Source: Curtobacterium sp. BH-2-1-1 (lineage in GTDB: Bacteria > Actinomycetota > Actinomycetes > Actinomycetales > Microbacteriaceae). From it: DNA of 64,000 nucleotides. The DNA lies in assembly GCF_001806325.1 (NCBI RefSeq), contig NZ_CP017580.1:3534001-3598000 (forward strand), in the 5' to 3' direction. The translations under genes were made by a program, and so were the position numbers. This document shows positions 1-8,258 of this stretch, one piece after another (within the stretch, counting starts at the first letter, position 1; each line of letters begins with the position of its first letter). Below the pieces are notes generated by a model that was given only the letters and a program-made list of their open reading frames with translations, did no database searches and was not told where the DNA came from.

Positions 1-1
1 T

Positions 2-229
2 GCCGCCACCCGCGGGATGCTCGAGGAGCTCGACGCCGTCGCCCGGACCCGCCGCGCCGACGCCGACCGGGCACAGGACGAGTACAACGCCGCCCGCCGG
101 TCCGCCCTCGGGCTCGAGAAGCTCGAGGTCCAGCACGACGAGCAGCAGGCCGCCGAGGACCTCCGCACCGAACAGAACGCCCTCGACGAGATCGCGGCAC
201 GCAGCCGCGCGGAAGGTGGTGCCCGATGA
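2..229 (+). CDS. fliJ: FliJ flagellar export chaperone, C-terminal part
   Basis: This is the 3' end of a gene that begins before the window. The visible 75 residues are charged and helical, rich in Glu, Arg and Ala with heptad-like spacing, as in the coiled-coil FliJ protein that escorts substrates to the flagellar type III ATPase. The family is not diagnosable from so short a piece alone; the call rests on the coiled-coil character and on the fliK-flgD-flgE genes that follow. The stop codon overlaps the next start (ATGA at 226-229), so the genes are translationally coupled. Confidence 0.6.
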   Translation, partial: AATRGMLEELDAVARTRRADADRAQDEYNAARRSALGLEKLEVQHDEQQAAEDLRTEQNALDEIAARSRAEGGAR

Positions 230-942
230 GCGTGGACGCCGTGCTCTCCCGGATCTCCGAGATCCGGACCCAGATCGATGCCCTGCGCAGCGGGACCACC
301 GCGACGGCGGCCACCTCGGCCGCGTCGGGCGCCGCCACGTCGACCGCGTTCGCCGACGCCCTGGCGACCGCGACCGGGAGCGGGACCGGCACGACCGGCA
401 CCGGCACGACCTCGTCTGCGACGCCCGCGACTGCCGCCGCCACGTCCGTCGACGCCGGGGCCGGGACCCTCGCGACGGGCAGCGGCGCCACGGGTGCCGA
501 CGTCGTCGCGGACGCGAAGAAGTACCTCGGCGTGCCGTACGTCTTCGGCGGCACCACCACGAGCGGCATGGACTGCTCGGGGCTGGTGCAGACGGTGTTC
601 AAGGACCTCGGAGTGACCATGCCCCGGGTCGTGCCGGACCAGGCGAAGATGGGCGTCGAGGTGGGGTCCCTCAAGGACGCGCAGCCCGGCGACCTCATCA
701 TCCCGAAGGGCGAGGGGCACGTCGTCATCTACGTCGGCGACGGCAAGGTCCTGCACGCGCCGCGACCGGGCAAGGACGTCCGGATCGTCGACAACTGGTA
801 CAAGGACTCGGACATCGCCACGATCCGACGCATCGTGCCCGCGCAGGCGTCCGCCACGACGGCGACGACCGCGGCCTCGGGTGCGACGGACCTGCAGACG
901 GCGGCGCTGCTGTCCCTCATGAACGCGGGGAGCGCAGCATGA
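226..942 (+). CDS. NlpC/P60 (C40) peptidoglycan peptidase in the flagellar operon
   Basis: The 238-residue protein has a short helical N-terminus (1-22), a Gly/Thr/Ala/Ser-rich linker (about 23-90) and a C40 peptidase domain (about 91-200). Catalytic residues are visible: Cys117 in DCSGLV and His165 in GHVVIYV, with a further His177 in VLHAPR. C40 enzymes cut peptide bonds in the peptidoglycan stem. Lying between fliJ and fliK, with ATGA overlaps on both sides, it probably opens the thick wall for the flagellar rod or hook, a job done by FlgJ in proteobacteria. No signal peptide is seen, so it may leave through the flagellar export apparatus; that is inference. Confidence 0.85.
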   Translation: MSVDAVLSRISEIRTQIDALRSGTTATAATSAASGAATSTAFADALATATGSGTGTTGTGTTSSATPATAAATSVDAGAGTLATGSGATGADVVADAKKYLGVPYVFGGTTTSGMDCSGLVQTVFKDLGVTMPRVVPDQAKMGVEVGSLKDAQPGDLIIPKGEGHVVIYVGDGKVLHAPRPGKDVRIVDNWYKDSDIATIRRIVPAQASATTATTAASGATDLQTAALLSLMNAGSAA

Positions 943-2564
943 GCCTGACCATCACCACGTCCGCCGCCACCCCGGCACCGGCGCGGGCCGCGTCCTCGTC
1001 GGGTGCGCCGGCGTCCGCGGACTCGTTCGGCGCCGCGATGGCCGCTGCGGGGAACGCGGGTTCGGCCGCGGCCACCGGGTCCTCCGCGTCCGCTGCCTCG
1101 GCAGCCGAGGCCCGGGACCGACGCACGCCGACGGGGCCGTCCCACGACCGCCGCACCCCGGTGCCCGGAGCGGACCGCGATGCGCAGCACACGGCCTCGG
1201 CAGCGGGACGGGACCGCCGCTCGGCGACGGAAACGACGACGGACGGCCCGACGGACGGTGCGACCCGTGCCGCCGCGGCTCGCTCCGCCGACGACACCGC
1301 CAGCGACGACACCTCCGCCGACGGCACCTCCGCCGTTCCCGCCGCCACGGGAACCGCGCCGACCGTCGACACCGCGTCGATCGTCGCTGCCCTGGTCCAG
1401 GCGGTCCCCGCCGCGCCGACCACCGCCGCCCAGCCGCTCGCGACTCCCGTAGCAGCCAGCTCGTCCGTGGCGTCGCTCGACGCACCCGTGCCGGGCAGCG
1501 GGGCGACCCCGACGCCCGACCCCGCCGGCCCGACGCCGCACGCCGACGCCGCGAGCAGCGAACACCCGACCGCGGCGACCGCTGCCGCGACCCCAGCGGC
1601 CGGGTCGCTCGGCGGCACCGCAGCGGAGACCGCCGCCGGAGCGCCGGCCGGAACGACAGCTGCCGCGGCGACGACCCCGGCCGCCCCGCTCGGTGCGCCC
1701 GGCCCGGCCCTCCCGGCGGGACCCTCGCTCCAGGCCGACCGGACGGCAGCAACGCCGACGTCCGCCGTCCCGGGGGCAACGGCCGCACCGACGGCCCCGG
1801 CAGCAGCGAGCACGCCGGTCGCCCAGAGCACCCAGGCCAGCCAGAGCGCCCAGGGCACCCGGGCCGCCACGACCGGCGCCGGCGCCGACCCCGCCGACGC
1901 CGGGCAGCCCGTCGTCGCCACGGCCACGCCCACGGCAACGGCCACCGCCCCGACCACCGGAGCACCGGGCAGCAGTGCCCAGACCGGCCACGAGGCGGAC
2001 AGCGGCGCGCCCGACCAGGGCGATCCGCGCCTCCAGGCCGTCACCACGACCCGCGGCGCCGAGAGCGCCTTCGCGGTCCCGACCACCTCGCCGACGGCGC
2101 CCGCCGCGCCGGCCACCCCGACGTCCGGCGCAGCGACCGCGAACGCTCCGGCCCCGCTCGCCCAGCAGCTGGCCCGCCCGGTGTTCACGCTCGCACAGGC
2201 CGGCCCGGGGGAGCACGTCGTCACCGTCCAGGTGACGCCGGACACGCTCGGCCCGGTCACCGTCCGCGCGCACGTCACCGCGCACGGGATGCACGTCGAG
2301 CTCTTCGCCGCCTCCGACGCGGGGCGCGACGCGGTCCGGCAGGTCATGCCGGACCTCCGCCGCGACGCCGCCGGCTCCGGACTGTCGACCACGCTCGACC
2401 TGTCCTCGCAGAACCACCCGGACACCCGCTCCGGGCACGACGAACGGCCCGCCCAGACGGGTCCACGCGTCGACACCGGCCAGGAGGCGCGGCGCACCCC
2501 GCGCGCACCCGGCACCGCCCACACGCCCACCGTCCGCACCGTCGGACTCGACGTCCTCGCCTGA
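939..2564 (+). CDS. fliK: FliK flagellar hook-length control protein
   Basis: The 541-residue protein consists largely of an Ala/Pro/Thr/Ser-rich disordered region (to about residue 400), followed by a folded C-terminal domain with the alternating pattern VTVQVTPDTLGPVTVRAHV, typical of the Flg_hook domain of FliK. FliK acts as the molecular ruler that switches export from hook to filament subunits. The ATG at 939 overlaps the stop of the preceding peptidase gene, which fixes the start; the open frame continues upstream to 216 but that part is out-of-frame shadow of the peptidase gene. The low-complexity region is normal for this family. Confidence 0.88.
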   Translation: MSLTITTSAATPAPARAASSSGAPASADSFGAAMAAAGNAGSAAATGSSASAASAAEARDRRTPTGPSHDRRTPVPGADRDAQHTASAAGRDRRSATETTTDGPTDGATRAAAARSADDTASDDTSADGTSAVPAATGTAPTVDTASIVAALVQAVPAAPTTAAQPLATPVAASSSVASLDAPVPGSGATPTPDPAGPTPHADAASSEHPTAATAAATPAAGSLGGTAAETAAGAPAGTTAAAATTPAAPLGAPGPALPAGPSLQADRTAATPTSAVPGATAAPTAPAAASTPVAQSTQASQSAQGTRAATTGAGADPADAGQPVVATATPTATATAPTTGAPGSSAQTGHEADSGAPDQGDPRLQAVTTTRGAESAFAVPTTSPTAPAAPATPTSGAATANAPAPLAQQLARPVFTLAQAGPGEHVVTVQVTPDTLGPVTVRAHVTAHGMHVELFAASDAGRDAVRQVMPDLRRDAAGSGLSTTLDLSSQNHPDTRSGHDERPAQTGPRVDTGQEARRTPRAPGTAHTPTVRTVGLDVLA

Positions 2565-2604
2565 GCGACGACCACCAGCACAGGCAGAACCGAAGGGAAC
2601 GACC

Positions 2605-3039
2605 ATGCCGATCGACGGCATCACCGGCACCGTGGACCAGGCCGCGCAGGCCGCGGCCCTCGCCGCGAACCAGACCAGCTCGCGGTCGCAGACGATGGAC
2701 TCCGAGGTGTTCATGAAGCTCCTCGTCACGCAGCTGCAGAACCAGGACCCGTCCTCGCCGATGGACACGAACCAGATGATCAGCCAGCAGACGCAGCTCG
2801 CGATGATGGAGCAGATCACCAACCAGACCACGACGGCGAACGAGAACTTCTCGCTGCAGATGCGGATCGCCGCCGCCAACCTCGTCGGGAAGCAGGTCAG
2901 CTACACCGACGCCACGTCCGGCACACCGATCACGGGGACGGCGACCGCGGTGTCGTACGCCCAGAGCGTGCCGACCGTGACGGTGAACGGGAAGGAGGTC
3001 AACCTCGACGTGATCTCCGGCATCAAGACGACCTCCTGA
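2605..3039 (+). CDS. flgD: FlgD hook-capping (hook assembly) protein
   Basis: A 144-residue protein with the FlgD N-terminal signature: MDSEVFMKLLVTQLQNQDPS, followed by MDTNQMISQQTQLAMMEQ. FlgD caps the growing hook and guides polymerisation of FlgE, the next gene. It is shorter than enterobacterial FlgD (about 220 residues) and lacks most of the C-terminal Ig-like region, as is common in Actinobacteria. An AAGGGAACGACC stretch before the ATG serves as ribosome site. Confidence 0.92.
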   Translation: MPIDGITGTVDQAAQAAALAANQTSSRSQTMDSEVFMKLLVTQLQNQDPSSPMDTNQMISQQTQLAMMEQITNQTTTANENFSLQMRIAAANLVGKQVSYTDATSGTPITGTATAVSYAQSVPTVTVNGKEVNLDVISGIKTTS

Positions 3040-3082
3040 CCCCCTCCACTTCTTCTTCGGTACCTCCACGAAAGGACGCACC

Positions 3083-4258
3083 ATGCTCCGCTCGCTCTAC
3101 TCCGGGATCTCCGGCCTCCGTTCGCACCAGCAGATGCTGGACGTCACGGGCAACAACATCGCCAACGTCAACACGGTCGGCTTCAAGTCGTCGTCGACGG
3201 TCTTCCAGGACACCCTGTCGCAGATGACCCAGGGTGCCGGCGGACCGCAGACCGGCATCGGTGGCACGAACCCGGCCCAGATCGGCCTCGGCGTGCAGGT
3301 CGCCGGCGTCTCCACGAACTTCGCCCAGGGCTCCGCCCAGGCCACCGGCAAGGCCACCGACCTGATGATCTCCGGCGACGGCTTCTTCGTCACGCGCCTC
3401 GGCAACGACACCGTGTACAGCCGCGCCGGTGCGTTCGACTTCGACGCCGACGGCCGCCTCGTCAGCGCCGACGGGAAGATCGTGCAGGGCTACCCGGCCA
3501 CGAACGGCGTCGTGAACGAGAACGGCGCCCTGTCGGACATCGTCCTGCCGCTCGACGCCGCCGCGCCCGCCGTCCGCACCTCCACCGCTGGTGTGACCGG
3601 CAACCTGCCGTCCGAGACCGCCGTTGGCGCGGTCATCACCCGCGACGCCACCGTCTACGACGCGTCCGGTGCGAAGCACACCATGTCGATCGCCTACGAG
3701 CGGACCGCCGCCGGCTGGGACGTCACCGCGACCGACGGCCAGGGCACCCAGGCGACGACGTCCCTCACGTTCGGGACCGACGGCAAGCTCACGGCCGGTG
3801 GCACGCTCGCCGTCGGGGGCATCGCCGTCGACATGCGGCAGCTCACGGGCTTCGCCTCGCTCAACACCGCGTCGATCTCGTCGCAGAACGGCCACGAGGC
3901 CGGGTCGCTCCAGGGCTACTCGATCTCGAAGGACGGCACGGTCGTCGGGACGTTCTCGAACGGTGCGTCGCTCGCCATCGGTCGGATCGCCCTCGCGACG
4001 TTCGCGAACCCGGCCGGCCTCGAGAAGACCGGTGCGTCGGGCTACCGCGCCACGGCCAACTCCGGCAACGCCACGGTCGGCGCTCCGGGTTCGCCCGGTG
4101 TCGGGCAGCTCGCGTCGGGCACGCTCGAGATGTCGAACGTCGACCTGTCGCAGGAGTTCACGAACCTCATCGTGGCGCAGCGCGGGTTCCAGGCGAACGC
4201 GCGCATCATCACGACTTCGGACGAGGTGCTGCAGGAGCTGACGAACCTGAAGCGGTAG
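3083..4258 (+). CDS. flgE: FlgE flagellar hook protein
   Basis: A 391-residue hook subunit. The N-terminal flagellar rod/hook domain is clear (MLRSLYSGISGLRSHQQMLD, then VTGNNIANVNTVGFKSS), and the C-terminal helix carries LSQEFTNLIVAQRGFQANAR, the export and polymerisation signature of rod/hook proteins. The middle part is the variable surface domain. A strong ribosome site (GAAAGGACGCACC) precedes the ATG. It is the last gene of the operon in this window and is followed by a large hairpin at 4303-4366. Confidence 0.95.
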   Translation: MLRSLYSGISGLRSHQQMLDVTGNNIANVNTVGFKSSSTVFQDTLSQMTQGAGGPQTGIGGTNPAQIGLGVQVAGVSTNFAQGSAQATGKATDLMISGDGFFVTRLGNDTVYSRAGAFDFDADGRLVSADGKIVQGYPATNGVVNENGALSDIVLPLDAAAPAVRTSTAGVTGNLPSETAVGAVITRDATVYDASGAKHTMSIAYERTAAGWDVTATDGQGTQATTSLTFGTDGKLTAGGTLAVGGIAVDMRQLTGFASLNTASISSQNGHEAGSLQGYSISKDGTVVGTFSNGASLAIGRIALATFANPAGLEKTGASGYRATANSGNATVGAPGSPGVGQLASGTLEMSNVDLSQEFTNLIVAQRGFQANARIITTSDEVLQELTNLKR

Positions 4259-4302
4259 CGCGGGGCCGCGGCCGCGGCGGCGCCCCGCGGTGCGGGGTGC
4301 TT

Positions 4303-4366
4303 GCGCACAACGGAAGGCACCGCGAACCACGGGGAACCGCGGTTCGCGGTGCCTTCCGTCGTGCGC
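4303..4366 (+). terminator. Large hairpin after flgE
   Basis: Inverted repeat with 26-nt arms (4303-4328 and 4341-4366, one mismatch) and a 12-nt loop, 44 nt after the flgE stop. It has no T-run, as is usual in high-GC Actinobacteria. It probably ends the flagellar transcript. Confidence 0.65.
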
Positions 4367-4492
4367 TGGTCAGGCACGTCGGACGCCCGGGTGCGTTCGC
4401 ATGTGCGGGCCGTACGGTGGGACCACGCGGTCCCCGACCGCTGGAGCAGCGCACGACCGGCCACTTCTGATCACCGCATCTGGAGTGACCCA

Positions 4493-5284
4493 TTGGGTGT
4501 CGACCGCGAACGACGACTGCTCGACACGATCATCGAACTGGTCGGCGGTGCCACCGGTCCACGGGACCTCGCGGGCCGCCTGCAGCTCCTCGTGGACGAG
4601 TCGGCGGCGTTGTTCGACGTCCAGGCCGCCGGGCTGATGCTGTTCGGTTCGGACCACCGGTTGCACATCGCCGCCTCGGTGGGGCACCACAGCGGACTGC
4701 TCGAACTCCTGCAGCTCGAGGTCGGCGACGGACCCTGCCTCGAAGCCACCCGGACGGGGACCGTGGTCTCGATCCCCGACGTCCTGGACGCCGAGTCTCG
4801 ATGGCCGCACTTCTCCCGAGCCGCTGCGGACGCCGGGTACCGCGCCGTCCACTCGATCCCGCTGCGGCTCCGGGCGACGGTCATCGGGTCACTGAACCTG
4901 TTCGGCGAGTCCACGGGCGCGTTCAACGAGGACGACCTCGTCGCCGCGCGGGCACTGGCGGACATCGCCGCGATCTCGGTCGTGCAGCAGCGGACCATCG
5001 ACGACGCCGTGACGACACAGGCGCAGCTGCAGGCGGCCCTCGAGAGCCGGACGGTCATCGAGCAGGCGAAGGGGTGGCTCGCCAACCGGAACGGCGTGGA
5101 CCCGGCGACCGCGTTCTCGCTGCTGCGCGACCACGCGCGGCGGAACCGACTCCCGATCACCGAGGTCGCGCTGGCCGTGCTCGCCGGACGGACCGTCCTC
5201 GGCCAGCCGTCGGAGCCGACGGACCCGACGGACCCGACGGACCCGACGGGCCCGCCGGAGCCCCGCACCCGTCGCCGCGGGTAG
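4493..5284 (+). CDS. GAF and ANTAR domain regulator
   Basis: The 263-residue protein has a GAF sensor domain (about 10-165) and a C-terminal ANTAR RNA-binding domain (about 172-232; VIEQAKGWLANRNGVD). ANTAR proteins bind paired hairpins in nascent RNA and prevent transcription termination; the GAF domain would sense a small ligand or redox state. The TTG at 4493 is chosen because a GGAG lies 8 nt upstream and the GAF region begins at once; the open frame runs back to 4301 but that part overlaps the flgE hairpin and reads like noise. The C-terminus ends in Asp-Pro-Thr repeats coded by a 9-bp tandem repeat. Confidence 0.8.
   Translation: MGVDRERRLLDTIIELVGGATGPRDLAGRLQLLVDESAALFDVQAAGLMLFGSDHRLHIAASVGHHSGLLELLQLEVGDGPCLEATRTGTVVSIPDVLDAESRWPHFSRAAADAGYRAVHSIPLRLRATVIGSLNLFGESTGAFNEDDLVAARALADIAAISVVQQRTIDDAVTTQAQLQAALESRTVIEQAKGWLANRNGVDPATAFSLLRDHARRNRLPITEVALAVLAGRTVLGQPSEPTDPTDPTDPTGPPEPRTRRRG
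5215..5251 (+). repeat. 9-bp tandem repeat in the GAF-ANTAR gene
   Basis: About four in-frame copies of GACCCGACG near the 3' end give DPTDPTDPTDPT in the protein tail. Such short in-frame repeats change length easily and would only alter the tail. Confidence 0.7.
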
Positions 5285-5302
5285 CGTCAGCGGCGCCCGA
5301 CG

Positions 5303-7357
5303 TCACCGGACCATGTCGTCGATCGTCCGCATCGCCGTCGCGAAGATCGTCAGCACCGGGTTCACCCCACCGTTCGTGACGTGCACCGACCCGTCGGCGA
5401 CGCGCAGGTTGTCGTGTCCCCACACCCGGCCGAACGGATCGACGACCGACGTGCGCGGGTCGTCGCCCATGCGGAGGGTCCCGGCCTGGTGCTGGCCACC
5501 ACTCGTCCCGGTCAGCTCCCCGTGCATCTCGGCGACCCACGTCGCACCCGCGGCCCGGAGCCAGTCCCCGCTCCGCGCACTGGTGTGGTCTCGGGCACGG
5601 GTGTCCTCCGGGTGCGGACCACCGCTGAACCGTGCGACGGGGACGCCCCACCGGTCGGTGACGGCGGGGTCGACGCGGACGCGGGAGTCGGCGGACGTGA
5701 CCTCCTGGATCGGCCCCATCAGTCGCATGCTCCGGCGGGCGAGGTCGCGCATCCCGTGCTTGCTGTCGATGCCCGCACGGGGGAGGAGCCCGAAGCCGGT
5801 GAGGTACGCGTAGGTGTTCGACGGCGTCGCGACGAACTCGTCCGCGATGATCCCGCCGCCGATCTGCCCGGGGACGCCGTGCCGGAAGTCGGTCGTGGCG
5901 ATGGAGGGCCCGGGCCCGAGGCCGTCCTCGACGACGTCGTCGAAGATGCCCATCGCGCCGCCGTACCGGTGCCCCTGCAGGTGCCGTCCGACCTGGTCCT
6001 GGCCGTTGCCGAGCCCGTTCGGTTCCTGCTCGCTGCGGCTGTTGAGGAGGAGCCGGGCGGACTCCACCGCTCCCGCCGCGACGACGACCTCCGCCGCGTC
6101 GACGTCCGAACGCCAGTCCAGGCCGTCGACCGTCCCGACGAGCGTGACCCCGACGACGCGGCCGGACCGGTCCGTCCGGATCCGCGCGGCCCGGGTCTCG
6201 AGGAGGACGGACGCGTTGCCGGTGGCGAAGGCCCGGGGGAGCATCGTGTTCTGGCTGCCGTTCTTCGCGTCGACGGGGCAGGCGAACCCGACGCACATCC
6301 CGCACTGCTCGCACGCTCCCCGCCCGAGGAAGGGGACCGAGCTGACGAGCAGCGGGACGTGCACCGTCGACCAGCCGAGCTCGGTCGCGGCCCGCGCCAG
6401 CCGCTCCCGCGCGGGTCCCGCCGCCATCGCCGGCATCGGCAGCGCCCGTGTGCGGGGACCCGCCCACGGACCGTCGCCGTCGCCGCTCACGCCGAGCTCC
6501 CACTCCGCCCGCTCGTACCAGGGCTCGAGGTCCGCGTAGCCGATCGGCCAGTCCGCCAGGGCACTGCCGTCCGGCACGCCGTGGTCGGTGGCCATCGTGA
6601 AGTCCCTCGGGGCGAACCGCCACGCCTGCGCACCGTAGACCCTCGTGCCACCGCCCGCCGTGAAGGCGTTGTTGTGCCAGTCCCAGTCGGACGGCCGGGC
6701 GACCCGGTCTCCCTCGGGCGAGGCGATCACGCGCGGGTTGCCGAGGTCGACGGGACCGGACCGCGGTGCGAGCCCCCACGTCGACCGGGGATTGCGGATG
6801 TGGTCCTGCGCGAGGTCGGCGGTGCCCGGCCAGGACCCGGCCTCGACCACGAGGACGCGGCGCCCGGACTCGGCGAGCCCGCACGCCGCGACACCCCCAC
6901 CGGCACCCGAACCGATGACGATCGCGTCGTACCACTCGGCCAACTCCGACGGGCGCACCACCACCGGCTGCGCGGTGGGCACCGGCACCGGGACGCTCCA
7001 CCCCGCCGGCGGCCCGGGCTGCCAGCCGACCATCTCCCACGAGCGTTCGCCGGCGTTGCCGCCGTTGCCCGCGTCGGCGTAGTAGCCGGCGGCGACGATC
7101 CCCGCGAACCACGCCCAGTCGGGGTCGTCGTCCTGGTCGTGGCCGTCCACGACCGCACGGACCCGGTCGAGCCAGTCCGGACGCTCGTCGAGGACCGACG
7201 CCAGGAACTCGAGCGCACCGGCCTCGGACGCCGACGGGTACTCGTCGGCGGGCACGATCCGGTCGACGAGGGACTGCAGTCGAGCGCGGTTGCGGCGGAG
7301 GAACAGCCGCTGCGTCGAATCGCCGCGACCGGTCGTCGGTAGTGCGTCACTGCCCAT
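5303..7357 (-). CDS. GMC-type FAD oxidoreductase with N-terminal gluconate-dehydrogenase-subunit-3-like domain
   Basis: A 684-residue protein. Residues about 20-130 resemble the small subunit (subunit 3) of membrane gluconate 2-dehydrogenases; from about 140 a GMC flavoprotein follows, with the FAD site IVIGSGAGGGVAACGLAESG. A Cys-rich segment CEQCGMCVGFACPVDAKNG and the C-terminal GSVHVTNGGVNPVLTI, typical of GMC enzymes, are present. Such enzymes oxidise alcohols or sugars and pass electrons to a carrier; the substrate cannot be read from sequence. It is divergent from the cupin operon at 7472, and a perfect palindrome lies between them. Confidence 0.85.
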   Translation of the reverse strand: MGSDALPTTGRGDSTQRLFLRRNRARLQSLVDRIVPADEYPSASEAGALEFLASVLDERPDWLDRVRAVVDGHDQDDDPDWAWFAGIVAAGYYADAGNGGNAGERSWEMVGWQPGPPAGWSVPVPVPTAQPVVVRPSELAEWYDAIVIGSGAGGGVAACGLAESGRRVLVVEAGSWPGTADLAQDHIRNPRSTWGLAPRSGPVDLGNPRVIASPEGDRVARPSDWDWHNNAFTAGGGTRVYGAQAWRFAPRDFTMATDHGVPDGSALADWPIGYADLEPWYERAEWELGVSGDGDGPWAGPRTRALPMPAMAAGPARERLARAATELGWSTVHVPLLVSSVPFLGRGACEQCGMCVGFACPVDAKNGSQNTMLPRAFATGNASVLLETRAARIRTDRSGRVVGVTLVGTVDGLDWRSDVDAAEVVVAAGAVESARLLLNSRSEQEPNGLGNGQDQVGRHLQGHRYGGAMGIFDDVVEDGLGPGPSIATTDFRHGVPGQIGGGIIADEFVATPSNTYAYLTGFGLLPRAGIDSKHGMRDLARRSMRLMGPIQEVTSADSRVRVDPAVTDRWGVPVARFSGGPHPEDTRARDHTSARSGDWLRAAGATWVAEMHGELTGTSGGQHQAGTLRMGDDPRTSVVDPFGRVWGHDNLRVADGSVHVTNGGVNPVLTIFATAMRTIDDMVR

Positions 7358-7374
7358 GCCCGCAACGCTAGACC

Positions 7375-7391
7375 GACAGGGTCACCCTGTC
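7375..7391. promoter_or_regulatory. Candidate operator between GMC and cupin genes
   Basis: Perfect inverted repeat GACAGGG-TCA-CCCTGTC, 17 bp upstream of the GMC start and about 80 bp upstream of the cupin start. The XRE-type regulator encoded at 8255 is the obvious candidate to bind it. Confidence 0.5.
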
Positions 7392-7471
7392 AGGACATCC
7401 CTCCCGACCGCCATCGGTCGTAGCGTCGGACGCAGCGGGCACACGACCACCCGCCGAGAGAGGACGAACCC

Positions 7472-7879
7472 ATGCCGCAGGAGATCCTGCCGAAGCAGCC
7501 CACCGCCAAGAACCCGCCGGAGCAGTTCGCCGGCGACGTGTGGGTCGACCCGATCGTCACCCCGCAGGACGGCGACCAGCGCGCGACGCTCGCGCTCGTG
7601 AAGTTCGCCCCCGGTGCCCGCACCGCCTGGCACTCCCACGCCCGCGGCCAGTTCCTCCGCGTCACCCAGGGCGTGGCGCGCTTCGGGACCCGCGACGGGA
7701 AGGCCGTGACCGCGCGTCCCGGTGACACCGTGTACGTCTCACCGGGCGAGGAGCACTTCCACGCCTCCGCCGAGGGCACCTTCATGGAACACTTCGCGAT
7801 GCTCGAGAGCGCCGACGACCCGTCGACCACGACCACCTGGCTCGAGCACGTCTCCGACGACGACCTCGCGGGCCGGTGA
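7472..7879 (+). CDS. Cupin domain protein
   Basis: A 135-residue single-domain cupin. The first metal-binding motif is visible as WHSHARGQFLRVTQG and the second as PGDTVYVSPGEEHFHAS, with the His residues expected to hold a metal ion. Small cupins of this type include hydroxynitrile lyase-like and carboxymuconolactone-associated enzymes; the reaction here is unknown. GAGAGGACGAACCC before the ATG is a good ribosome site. First gene of an operon with DUF2255 and XRE regulator genes. Confidence 0.8.
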   Translation: MPQEILPKQPTAKNPPEQFAGDVWVDPIVTPQDGDQRATLALVKFAPGARTAWHSHARGQFLRVTQGVARFGTRDGKAVTARPGDTVYVSPGEEHFHASAEGTFMEHFAMLESADDPSTTTTWLEHVSDDDLAGR

Positions 7880-7883
7880 CCCG

Positions 7884-8258
7884 ATGACGAACTGGGACGA
7901 GGACACCATCGCCGCGATCGCCGCGAGCGACGACCTCCACGTCAGCCCGTTCCGGGGGGACGGCACGACGTACGGCACGCCGACGTGGATCTGGTCCGTG
8001 GTCGTCGACGGCGAGCTGTACGCCCGCGCCTACAACGGTCGGCGCTCCCGGTGGTACCGCGCCGCCGTCGAGCAGGGTGCCGGCAGGATCCGCGCTGCCG
8101 GGACCGAGCACGAGGCCGCCTTCGAGGCCGTCGGCCCCGACCTGAACAGCCGCATCGACGCCGCCTACGAGGCGAAGTACGCCGGCAGCCCGTACCTGCC
8201 CCCGATGCTGCAGGACGGACCGACCTCGGCGACCGTCCGGATCAGTCCCCGTCCATGA
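7884..8258 (+). CDS. DUF2255 family protein
   Basis: A 124-residue soluble protein with Trp-rich blocks (TWIWSVVVDGELYARAYNG; RSRWYRAA) typical of DUF2255, a small split-barrel-like family of unknown function often found near flavin or nicotinamide enzymes. It starts 4 nt after the cupin stop and its own stop overlaps the next start (ATGA), so all three genes are one transcript. The start at 7884 is fixed by this spacing. Confidence 0.75.
   Translation: MTNWDEDTIAAIAASDDLHVSPFRGDGTTYGTPTWIWSVVVDGELYARAYNGRRSRWYRAAVEQGAGRIRAAGTEHEAAFEAVGPDLNSRIDAAYEAKYAGSPYLPPMLQDGPTSATVRISPRP

Noticed and set aside
729..2879. Long open frames on the minus strand opposite fliK (about 700 and 550 codons)
   Set aside because: They mirror the low-complexity GC-rich fliK gene, have no recognisable domain, and fliK fits the operon with overlapping starts.
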